Shown: positions 14,318 to 24,200 of the stretch, in pieces
Position numbering within the stretch: the stretch's first letter is position 1
Layout of the letters: each line of letters starts with the position of its first letter
Assembly (NCBI GenBank): GCA_900552655.1
Contig: USAE01000013.1
Span: forward strand, 1-34,084
Direction of reading: 5' to 3'
Length of the DNA: 34,084 nucleotides
Source of the DNA: an uncultured Clostridium sp.
Lineage (GTDB): Bacteria > Bacillota > Clostridia > TANB77 > CAG-508
Position numbers and translations under genes: made by a program
The notes under the pieces: generated by a model
What the model was told of the DNA's origin: nothing
Databases searched by the model: none
What the model saw: only the letters and a program-made list of their open reading frames with translations

Positions 14318-16171
14318 CTACACTTCCATTATAATTGGTAAAATCATTGGATTTCTCTTTGTTTTTTGTGCAATGTAGTCTTTTAAATTATCTCTTAAAT
14401 TAGATTTAATTGTAGACCAATCTGTAATATGTTTCTTTTCGCATTTTGTAATTTCATTTCTTATAACTGCTTTTACATTTTCCATTAAGTTCTCAGATTC
14501 TCTAACATACACAAATCCTCTAGATATAACATCTGGACCTGCAATTATTTCTCCTGTTGAAGAATCCATTGTCATTACAATTATAATTAATCCATCTTGA
14601 GATAAATGTTGTCTGTCGCGAAGTACTATATTTCCAACATCTCCAACACCTAGACCATCTACTAATACTCTTCCAGATTGTACAGATGTAGTAAACTTAG
14701 CTTCTTCTTCGTTCATTTCTAAAATTCTACCATTTGTAAGCATAAATATATTATCTTTTTCTACTCCCATTTCTTCTGCTGTTTCTGCATGTGCTTTTAA
14801 TTGTCTGTATTCGCCATGTACTGGTAAGAAATACTTTGGTTTTACCAAAGATAACATTAATCTTTGCTCTTCTTGGCAAGCATGTCCAGAAACGTGTACA
14901 TCTGCTAAAGAACTATACACAACTTCTGCACCTATTTGCATTAAGTCATCTATTACTTTAGAAACTAACTTTTCATTTCCTGGTATTGGATTTGCAGATA
15001 TAATAATTAAATCATTTGGTGTAATTTGTACTTTTCTGTGGTCTCCTGAAGCCATTCTTGTAAGAGCTGACATTGGCTCTCCTTGGCTTCCTGTTGTTAT
15101 AATTACAAGTTGGTCATCTGTATAATTCTTTATCATGTCTATGTCTATAAATACATTGTCTGGAACTTTAATATAATCTAATTCCCTTGCTGTATTTATC
15201 ATATTTATCATACTTCTACCACAAACTGCAATTTTCCTGTTGTATCTTACAGCACAATTTACTATTTGTTGAACTCTGTGAACATTTGAAGCAAAAGTTG
15301 CAACAACTATTCTTTTTCTACAACCTTGGAATAGTCTTTCGAAAACGTCTCCTACAGTTTTTTCAGACATTGTGTAGCCTTTTCTTTCTGAGTTTGTACT
15401 ATCTGACATAAGAGCTAAAACTCCTTCATTTCCAAGTTCTGCTAAACGACCAAAGTCCATTATTTCTCCATCTATTGGAGTATAGTCTATTTTAAAGTCT
15501 CCTGTATGAATTACTGTTCCTGCTGGTGATTTAATTGCTAATGCAACTGAATCTGGAATACTATGTGAACTTCTTATGAATTCTACATTAAATTTACCAG
15601 CTTTTACTGTTTCTCCTTGTTTTACTTCTACTAGCTTTGTTGTTTTTAATAATTTATGTTCTTCTAGTTTATTTCTTATAAGACCACAAGTTAGCCTTGT
15701 TGCATAAATTGGTACATTTATCTTTTTTAATAAATATGGTATTGCACCAATATGATCTTCGTGACCATGTGTAACAATTAAACCTCTTATTTTATCTTTG
15801 TTCTTCTCTAAATATGTTATATCTGGTATAACTAAATCTACACCAAGCATGTCGTCTTCTGGGAACGCTAAACCACAGTCTACTATAATAATATCATTTT
15901 CATATTCGAATACTGTTATATTTTTTCCAATTTCATGTAAACCACCTAATGGAATTATTTTTAGCTTACCAGATTTAAACTTAAAATCTTCTTGCTTTGA
16001 TGCTGTTTTTCTTGGCTTTCTAGTTGTTTTACTTCTTGTTGTTTTTGTATTTTCTGTATTAGCTTGCTTTGAAGCTTCTGTTTTTGTTCTTGGTGAATAA
16101 TTTTTTCTTCTTCTTTTTGTTTCTGTATTCATCTTTTTCTCATTTTCTACTTTTTTGTTTTCTTCCGTCAT
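14318..16171 (-). CDS. rnj: Ribonuclease J
   Basis: This 617-aa metallo-beta-lactamase/beta-CASP nuclease carries out 5'-3' exonuclease and endonuclease steps in mRNA decay and RNA maturation. The zinc motif HGHEDH is present (about residues 137-142), followed by HTGDFK, MSDSTN, the beta-CASP sequence FASNVHRVQQI, SGHA and HGEYRQL, all standard. The core begins near residue 65 at FKSGKLKIIPLGGLHEIGKN; before it is a basic, low-complexity extension rich in Lys, Thr and Arg, likely disordered and RNA-binding. The start follows AAGGAG at 11 nt. A consensus promoter 450 bp upstream gives a very long AU-rich leader, which could allow self-regulation as known for RNase E; that is inference. Confidence 0.95.
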   Translation of the reverse strand: MTEENKKVENEKKMNTETKRRRKNYSPRTKTEASKQANTENTKTTRSKTTRKPRKTASKQEDFKFKSGKLKIIPLGGLHEIGKNITVFEYENDIIIVDCGLAFPEDDMLGVDLVIPDITYLEKNKDKIRGLIVTHGHEDHIGAIPYLLKKINVPIYATRLTCGLIRNKLEEHKLLKTTKLVEVKQGETVKAGKFNVEFIRSSHSIPDSVALAIKSPAGTVIHTGDFKIDYTPIDGEIMDFGRLAELGNEGVLALMSDSTNSERKGYTMSEKTVGDVFERLFQGCRKRIVVATFASNVHRVQQIVNCAVRYNRKIAVCGRSMINMINTARELDYIKVPDNVFIDIDMIKNYTDDQLVIITTGSQGEPMSALTRMASGDHRKVQITPNDLIIISANPIPGNEKLVSKVIDDLMQIGAEVVYSSLADVHVSGHACQEEQRLMLSLVKPKYFLPVHGEYRQLKAHAETAEEMGVEKDNIFMLTNGRILEMNEEEAKFTTSVQSGRVLVDGLGVGDVGNIVLRDRQHLSQDGLIIIVMTMDSSTGEIIAGPDVISRGFVYVRESENLMENVKAVIRNEITKCEKKHITDWSTIKSNLRDNLKDYIAQKTKRNPMILPIIMEV

Positions 16172-16612
16172 TATTTTATCTACTCCTTCTTTCTAATTTT
16201 AATTTAAACTTATCTATGATTAGAAGAAATTATTAACTTGTCCCTATTTTATTATTTAAGATATTCTCTTTTTCTTTTTATTAATTGATGTTTTATTACA
16301 CAAAAAATTCATTTTATTACTTGCTATATAAATGAATATCGTTTCAATTACACTTGTATGCTATAATAAAATTATTTCTTATATTTATTTTCCGTCCTAT
16401 TCTTCAATTTTTTTATAAATAAATTTCTCTTTATTTTAATATACACAAAATTTTAACATCATATACAATAATTGTAAAAACTCTCTTAATAATTTTATAA
16501 CTATTTCTTTTTACTATATATTATATTTCCGGACATATATAGTTAATAGCTATCTTCTTACATATATAAAACTTAAATCTCTTTATTGTATCCTTATTTT
16601 GGATAACCACTG
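16172..16612 (-). promoter_or_regulatory. Long AU-rich leader of rnj
   Basis: If transcription starts from the consensus promoter at 16619-16648, the leader is about 440 nt. It has no convincing ORF. Only weak stems are visible, such as TATCC-N7-GGATA near 16585-16603. A second promoter closer to the gene cannot be excluded in such AT-rich DNA. Confidence 0.45.
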
Positions 16613-16618
16613 CTTTGT

Positions 16619-16648
16619 ATTATACTATAATTCAACTACTTTTGTCAA
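16619..16648 (-). promoter_or_regulatory. Promoter upstream of rnj
   Basis: TTGACA (16643-16648) and TATAAT (16619-16624) are 18 bp apart on the minus strand. Confidence 0.7.
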
Positions 16649-16680
16649 ATATATTATGTAAATTTATGTACACATAAAAA

Positions 16681-16716
16681 TATCGGGATTAGTAGACAGT
16701 CCTTAAAATCCCGATA
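16681..16716 (-). repeat. REP-like palindrome, copy 5
   Basis: TATCGGGATT (16681-16690) pairs with AATCCCGATA (16707-16716). The interior AGTAGACAGTCCTTAA resembles the other copies with several substitutions. It lies between the terminator of the 131-aa gene and the rnj promoter. Confidence 0.7.
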
Positions 16717-16749
16717 CAAAAAGCACTTCTTGATTTTCTAAATTAAAAA

Positions 16750-16767
16750 GCGAGTCGTTAGACTCGC
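16750..16767 (-). terminator. Terminator overlapping the stop of the 131-aa gene
   Basis: GCGAGTC and GACTCGC pair around a 4-nt loop; on the minus strand the hairpin is followed by TTTTTAATT. The stop codon TAA (16758-16760) lies in the loop, so the last residues are encoded by the 5' arm. Confidence 0.85.
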
Positions 16768-17153
16768 CATCTTAATTTTAAAACATTTCGCTTATTCAGA
16801 AAACCTGTTTGTTCACTTCCGTAGTCAGTATTTGGATCTATCATAGAACATACTTTTATAAGTTCTATGCACCTTTCTCTTCCACAAGGCTTTATCTCGC
16901 CTTTTGGAGTAAATACTTCCTCATATGTTTCCACTAATGCAGTAGCTAAGATTTCCTTTCTTAAAGCATTCACTTCGTCTACACGAATTTCACCGGTCTT
17001 CGTGTTTCCAAAGTTAATTCCCGTTCTTAGTTTAAAGCAGACTTCTATAAATTCTTTCCGTTTTTCTTTACTAGAATATAAGTCTACCTTTCCCTCTTCC
17101 TTGAAGATTTCCTCGTACAGGTTCAAAAACATTGTTTCCATAGCTTTTTGCAT
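16758..17153 (-). CDS. Hypothetical protein with two tandem repeats, 131 aa
   Basis: The protein is made of two related halves of about 55 residues: YEEIFKEEGKVDLY...KRKEFIEVCFKLRTGINFGNTKTGEI and YEEVFTPKGEIKPC...RERCIELIKVCSMIDPNTDYGSEQTGFL, each ending in a similar NALR/NVLKLR segment. Conserved points are YEE-F, a helix with E(F/L)I(E/K)VC, and a (F/Y)G-TG turn. It is an internal duplication of a small helical domain; the function is unknown. AAAGGAGGA lies 8 nt before the ATG at 17153, and promoter and terminator are both clear. It has one in-frame CGG, aligned with an Arg of the other half, and looks richer in GC than its neighbours. Confidence 0.75.
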   Translation of the reverse strand: MQKAMETMFLNLYEEIFKEEGKVDLYSSKEKRKEFIEVCFKLRTGINFGNTKTGEIRVDEVNALRKEILATALVETYEEVFTPKGEIKPCGRERCIELIKVCSMIDPNTDYGSEQTGFLNKRNVLKLRWRV

Positions 17154-17204
17154 AATTATATCCTCCTTTACTATGAAAATTTTTCTTCTACAAGTAGTCT
17201 AAAA

Positions 17205-17233
17205 ATATTATCACAATTATTTTTTATAGTCAA
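17205..17233 (-). promoter_or_regulatory. Promoter of the 131-aa gene
   Basis: TTGACT (17228-17233) and TAATAT (17205-17210) are 17 bp apart on the minus strand. Confidence 0.7.
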
Positions 17234-17285
17234 TTATTTAAAATTTCTTGTAAATTTTTTTAAGGTTTGATATATTAAAAAAAAT

Positions 17286-17326
17286 AAATACATTAATTTT
17301 TTATGCAATTTCTAATTAATGTATTT
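17286..17326 (+). promoter_or_regulatory. 13-bp inverted repeat before thyX
   Basis: AAATACATTAATT (17286-17298) and AATTAATGTATTT (17314-17326) are perfectly complementary around a 15-nt spacer, 44 bp before the thyX ATG. It may be an operator or a leader hairpin. I see no clear consensus promoter for thyX; TTGATA near 17268 is a weak candidate -35. Confidence 0.4.
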
Positions 17327-17369
17327 TACTTCTATTTTGAGATTGCAAATATTTTTTAGGAGATGTATT

Positions 17370-18041
17370 ATGAGAATTGTAGAACCTTGGATAAAAGTTG
17401 AAAAAGTTGATGGAAAAAAAATAATGAAAAGACTAGAAAGAGCTTGTAGAACTTGCTATCGTTCAGAAGGAAGTATTACAGAAGATAGTTATAAAAAATT
17501 ATTAACCAATTGCATAACAAGAGGTCACGAATCTGTATTAGAACACGAAAAAGTTACAGTTAGAATTTATAATGATATTGGGTCTTATAAAGATTTAACT
17601 AGACATAGATTTGCAAGTTTTTCTATAGAATCTACTAGATATTGTAGCTATAACAAAGATAAATATGGTAACGAAATAACATTTATAAATCCTGTTTATA
17701 TAGAAAATGAAGAAATGTATAACACTTGGAAAGATTCAATGCAAAATATAGAAAAAAATTACATAAAAATGAAAGAATTAGGAGCTTCTACAGATATGGT
17801 AAGAGAACTTTTACCACACTCTACAGCTGCAGAATATACAATGACTGCAAATATTCGTGAATGGAAACATATATTAGAATTAAGAACAACAAGTCACGTT
17901 CATCCAGCTATAAGACAAGTATTAATACCACTTTTATTATATTTTAAAGAAGAAATGCCAGAAATATTTGATGATGTACAATATGATACAGAGTTTAACA
18001 AAGATTATTATGCAAAATTATCTATTGAAGATGAAGTTTAA
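17370..18041 (+). CDS. thyX: FAD-dependent thymidylate synthase
   Basis: This 223-aa flavoenzyme methylates dUMP to dTMP using methylene-tetrahydrofolate and reduced FAD, independently of ThyA. The signature RHRxxSxxxxSxRY is present as RHRFASFSIESTRY (about residues 78-91), and the C-terminal part has EWKHILELRTTSHVHPAIRQV, which contributes to the FAD and dUMP sites. I chose the ATG at 17370 since AGGAG lies 7 nt before it; an upstream in-frame start would add 17 non-conserved residues. It is one of the few plus-strand genes and converges on the glucan synthase gene, with a shared palindromic terminator between them. Confidence 0.95.
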   Translation: MRIVEPWIKVEKVDGKKIMKRLERACRTCYRSEGSITEDSYKKLLTNCITRGHESVLEHEKVTVRIYNDIGSYKDLTRHRFASFSIESTRYCSYNKDKYGNEITFINPVYIENEEMYNTWKDSMQNIEKNYIKMKELGASTDMVRELLPHSTAAEYTMTANIREWKHILELRTTSHVHPAIRQVLIPLLLYFKEEMPEIFDDVQYDTEFNKDYYAKLSIEDEV

Positions 18042-18177
18042 ATTATTCTTAATAATTTAGCATTTAAAGCTTAGATTAAACTTGTTTATATTAAAATTTA
18101 ATATGGGGATAGAGTTTTTTAAAAGTACACTATAAGTATGCTTTGGAGAAGCTCTATTTTTTGTTGCATAAGAGAAT

Positions 18178-18218
18178 AAAATAGGGATTTTAAGGAACGT
18201 CCCCAAAATCCCTATTTT
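18178..18218. terminator. Bidirectional terminator from a REP-like palindrome, copy 6
   Basis: AAAATAGGGATTTT (18178-18191) pairs perfectly with AAAATCCCTATTTT (18205-18218); T-runs occur on both strands. It lies between the convergent thyX and glucan synthase genes and has the core AAGGAACGTCCCC shared with the other copies. Confidence 0.8.
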
Positions 18219-18221
18219 TAT

Positions 18222-21200
18222 TTACATTATTACATCTATGTTATAAATTTCACCATCATCTATTAGTTTAATTTTCTTTTCAAAAACTTCATTTCCATTA
18301 CAATATACCTTAGTAACACCTGTATTCTTCCCTTCTGGATTCTTTACATTAATATGGTAAATTGTACTTTTATATTTATAATTTATTTTATACTCTTTCC
18401 AATCTTTAGAAATACATGGGTTTATACTTAAATAATTATTAGATATTTTTAATCCTAAAATATATTCAATTCCTGCTGTATATAGCCAACCACTAGAACC
18501 TGTATACCATGTCCATCCTCCTCTTCCTGCTAAATTCTTACTACTATACACATCTGCTGAAAGTACATATGGTTCTACTTTATATTTATTTGTACTTTCT
18601 TTTGTTCTAGTGTGCTCTATAGGATTTATAATTTTAAACATTTCAGAAGCTTTATCACCAAAGCCTAATAAAGCTTCTGCAATTATTGCCCAAACTGCAC
18701 CATGTGTATATTGTCCACCATTTTCTCTAACGCCTGGCAAGTATGATTTTATATATCCTGGCTCTATCCTTCCATTTTCAAAAGGTGGATCTAATAGTTT
18801 TATTAATCCATTTTCTTTATCTATTAAATGTGTTTCTAAACTATTCATACTTATAAATTTTTTATCATTATCTGCCGCGCCAGAAATAACTCCCCAACTT
18901 TGTGATATACCATCTATTCTACATTCTTCATTTTCCATACTTCCAATAGGAGTTCCATCATCCATAAAAGCACGTTTAAACCAATTTCCATCCCATGCAT
19001 TCTTGTTTATATTTCGCTTTAAACCCTCTAAAATTTCTATATATTTTTCATCTTCGTCTATTTTTATCTCATTTACCCATTTATTTAAAATATCATATAA
19101 GAAAAATGCAAGCCATACACTTTCGCCTTCTCCTTTAGGTCCTATATTAGAAAATCCATCATTCCAATCTCCAGAACCAATTTTAGGAAGTCCATTTACA
19201 CCAAACTTACATGCTCTTTCTATTGCTTTTTTACAATGCTCATATATAGTTCCTTTTGTTTTAGAAGTATTATATAAACTATATCTCTCTAACTCGTCTT
19301 CTTTTAAAATTTCTCCTTCTATATAATTAGTTTCTATATTTAAAATATCTTTATCTCCCGTAATTCTTATATATTCTAGCACTGCATAAGGAAGCCACAA
19401 TAAATCATCTGAAAACTTCGTTCTTATTCCCATTTGGCTTATGTCATGCCACCAGTGCTCTACATCCCCTTCTATAAATTGATGTTGACTATTTTTTATA
19501 ATTTGATTTTTTAGTATATTTATATCTATATATTTTAAATTAAGTGCATCTTGAAGTTGATCTCTAAATCCAATTGCTCCCCCAGATTGGTAATATCCGA
19601 GTTTTACCTAATAATCTTGAAGCCATTGTTTGGTAAACAAGCCAACCGTTTAATAATATATTCATAGATTCTATTGGTGTTTCTACCTGAATAGTATTTA
19701 CTATATCTTTCCAATATTCTTTTGTATCCTCTAAAATCTTTTTGCAATTTTCTGTACTTCTATATTTTTCTACTAAGTTATTAATGTTATTATCTTCATC
19801 TTGTCCAAGTATTAATGATATATTTTTAGATTCATATGGCTTTAATTCTATATTCATTTTTACTGCAATACAACTATTCTCACCTATCCCACTACTATTA
19901 TCTAAATTATTTGTAAATAATGCTACTGGCTTTTTTATTGTACTATTTCCTATAAATGACTTCTTACTACCAGTATACGAATTAATCTCCAAACTACTAG
20001 AAACAAATGTGGTTTCGTTTGTAAATTCATTCATTTTATTTATAGCATATATAATGTTTTTATTCAGTTTAACTTCTATTTTTCCATTTGTTTGCAGTTC
20101 ATCTTCCCCTAAAACCGGCTTTAAATAGTAAAATATACTTATTTTCTTTTGCTTATCTGTTGTATTTTTTACATTTATTAAATTAATTTTTACCTTATCA
20201 TCTTTTGGAACAAATACTTCATCTGTTTGAACAATTCCATCTGCTGTATGATTATATTTTGCATATCCAAACCCATATGTTACATAGTAGTCATTATTAT
20301 CTTCTACAGCTCTATTTCCTATTGTCCAAAATCTTTTATTCTCATTGTTAATAAAATATATAATTTCTGACGGTATATCTTTACTAGCATAATTTGTAAA
20401 TGCTGTTATCCTATTTAATCTGCTATTCTTACTCCATGTATATCCACCTGCCCCATCTGTAACTAATGTTCCAAAATTTTTATTAGCAAGTACATTACTC
20501 CAAACTGTTGGAAGCAAAATATCTTTATTAGTCTTTATATAATATTCCTTTCCATTTTTTGCAAAAGCTCCATATTCATTATAATATTTTAAATTTTTAC
20601 TAGAATCTATTTTCTCCAAATTAGGAGTTCTTATTTTCTCGTTTTGCTTAATTTCTACCTCTTCTAATGGATTTATTATTTCTTTTCTTTGCTTATTATA
20701 CAATTTCTTTATTTTATTTAATTGATAATTTATATTTCCTAAATTAGCATCTATTATTAGATTAGAAACAAACAAAAATAAATTATTCTCTTCTTGTGTA
20801 AGATTACTAGCAGCCATTACAAATATTCCACATCTTACATTTTTCATATATTCTAAATGTGCATTTAATATTGCAGAATTTATATATTCCACTAAATACT
20901 CTTCTTCACTTAAAATAATAAACTCTATTGGAATATTTTTTATTCTTAAAATTTCGTACAGTTTTAAAAGTTCATTTAATAAATACATATCATTTATATT
21001 TTTTAGTTTTAACATTAAGATTGGAAAATCTCCAGAAACTCCAAACTTCCACAAATCACTCTTTTTAAAATTTGCATCTTTAACTTTATTTTTGTAATAC
21101 CAACTAACATAACTAGGATTTATTAATAAAGATATTAATTTTTGGTATTCCGCAAGTTCATTGCCCTTTATTTGCAAGTATCTTGCCTCTTCTATAGCCT

Positions 21201-24200
21201 TTGCTTTAGAAATTTCGAAAATATTACGTACAGCCTCTTGATTTTTTATTTTTTCTATATTCATAACTAATTCTTCTTTTTCCTTTGCTACAGATATTAT
21301 AAAATATAATTCTGCACTTTTATGTGCTGGAATCTTTAATATTCTTTTTATAGCTACGATTGGTTCTGTAACAAGTCCTATAGAATTTGAAAATCTCTTT
21401 CCTTCTTTTATTGTTTTAGGAAAGTTCATATCATTAAAATTATTAAACTTTTGTGCGTCTATTTCGTATTCTAATTCTCCCATCGTCTCATTTTCTGTAT
21501 AAAAATTAACCCCTAAAAATATTCCTTCACTATGTTCATCTCTTTTACGTCTTTCTATTATTAAAGTTTGATTTTCTTTGTTAAAATCATATCTTAAAAA
21601 TAAATTATTAAATGCTTTGTGAGCTATATCTGCATTAATATCAGATATAATTGGTTCAAAACATCCTGTAACTTCTATTATTTCATCTTCATTCCCAATA
21701 TTATTAAACTCTATCTTTCTTATTTCTGTAGGTTCGTTTTGGCTAACAGTAACATCTATTGTTGTTTCTATATTTCCATCTGTTCTTTCTATGGTATTGC
21801 TATCTGGCTTAAATATAGCCTTATATTTACTTGGTTTTACAATATCTTTATAATAATTTGAAGTCCAAATTTTGTTTGTATTTATATTTCTTATAAAAAA
21901 ATTAATTCCTTGTAAGTTTTCATCTGTACTTTTATATCTATTTATATAAATATTATTTATTTTGCTGTATCCATTTCCTTTTGCATCCATTAAAATACTA
22001 TATTCTTGGTTAGAAATCACATTACATCTTTCTTGTTTTTCCACATTGTCTAGTTCTACTCTATAATATGATTCATAGTCTTTATATTTAAGTTTTTCTG
22101 GAACTTCTTTTTTCTCTTTAGTAATAATAATATCTTCTGGCATTCTTTCTTGTAATAAAATTTCTGTCCCTTCTATTTCTGGATTTTTCGAAAATCTTTT
22201 CTGAACAATATTCTTATGAAAAAAATTATTTATAGAAATTAAAATTAATGCTTGGTGGTGAGCCATAAACGTTTGTACTACTTCATTTTTTTCGTTTTTC
22301 TTTAGCCTACTCTTCGTATAATCTATTGCTTCATATAATCCATATTTTCCGAAAGCGCCTTCTTTTTCTAGTCTTTCTATATTTTCTAGAACCTCTCTTG
22401 GGTAATCGCATATTGCAAGAACAGTTCCATAAGACGAAATAACCATTTCATCTCCTAAACCTCTTTTAAGACCAAGCCATGGTATTCCAAAAGCTTTATA
22501 TTGATAATTAGATTTTAAATCTTTTAAATTAAATGCGGACTCAGAAATTCCCCATGGTATGTTTAGCTTTTCACTATATTTTATCTGGCTCATAATCATA
22601 AATTTACAAGATTCATCTAATAAACTACCATGGTAACTTTTCATATTTATATTTGGCATTAAATATTCGAATGCCGTTCCAGACCAAGAAATTAATCCTT
22701 TATACCCATCCATAGCAGTTAATGTTCTATTTAAGCAAGCCCAGTGTTTTACCGGTACATCTTTTTTTGCAATAGCTATAAAACTAGCTTGTCTTGCTTC
22801 TGAAGCTAATAAATCATAATAAGAATCTGTAAGTTTATTGGTAGACACATCAAAACCTATAGAAAATAACCTAGACGAATTATCATATAATAAAGAAAAA
22901 TTAGTATTTGTAATTATTCTATCTACTAATAAAATATAATCTTCCACGTTTTCATATAATCTAATATGCTCTTTTAAAAATTGTTTTACAACATAAAGGT
23001 ATCCTACAAAATTACCACTATCAACAGTAGAAACATATCGTGGTTCTAGTGGTGCTAAAGTTTTTATATTGTACCAATTATATAAGTGTCCATTCCACTT
23101 TTCTAATTTTTCTACTGTGTCTAACATCTTTTGTAATAAACTAACACTAGAATATATATTTTCGAACCCCATGTCATATGCAGAAATTACCGATACCATT
23201 GCAAGTCCAATATTTGTGGAAGATGTTCTCTCTACAATTTTTTCTTTTCTATTTTCTTGATAGTTATCTGGTGGTAAATAATTGTTGTCCTCCACTAAAT
23301 AATCTTTAAAAAATTCCCATGTTTTGTGTGCAATATTTACAATATATTTTTGATGCTTTTTGTCTATCTTTTTTAATGGATCTTTTTCTGGAATTGGCTT
23401 ACTTATTTTAAAGCTTATAATTGGGCTTATAAGCCACAGTAATCCTATAACAATCGCTATATAATTCATAGTAAAAGCATTTATTAAAACAGCTAACACC
23501 AAATTTATAAACATATAACCTACATACGAATCTAAGTCATTATCTTTGCTTAGCTCTGCCTCTTCTGCAGTTGTCCATTCTAGCAATTTCTTTTTACTTA
23601 CATATTTTCTGTATAGTGCCTGTATAATAGCTTTGGTTTCTACATATGTTTTAGTTGGGAAAAAGCCTATATCTAGTATAAATTTTATAATTATACCCTT
23701 CCACCCATTTACTGTTTTAACAAATGACTTTTTAAATTTTTCACCATCTTTTCTATAAATTATTTTATTTATTCCTTCTAAAATTAAATTTATTGTAATA
23801 GCCATAATAGAAATTAAAATAATTCCAAATTTATTTGTATAAATTCCTACTAATAATAAAATTAATATAAAAAGTCCTAATATACTTCTTCTTAAATTGT
23901 CTAATATTTTATATTTAGATAATTTATTAATTGGATTTTCTATAGTTTCCTCTTTACTATTTTTTATATATTTAAATATCCAATTACATATTTGCCAATC
24001 TCCTCTAACCCATCTGCCTAGCCTTGTCATAAAAGCTATAAATTTACTTGGATATCCATCCATAAGTAAAATGTCTGTAGCAAGCCCTGCCCTTAAATAA
24101 GAACCTTCTAATAAATCATGACTTAATACAGTATACACTGGAATCGCATCTTTTAATACTCTATAAAAAGTATTTAGCTCATATATTCCCTTTCCTGTAA

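Noticed and set aside
18610..19326. 238-aa plus-strand ORF opposite the GH94 part
   Set aside because: It is a mirror frame; the minus strand encodes conserved GH94 motifs.
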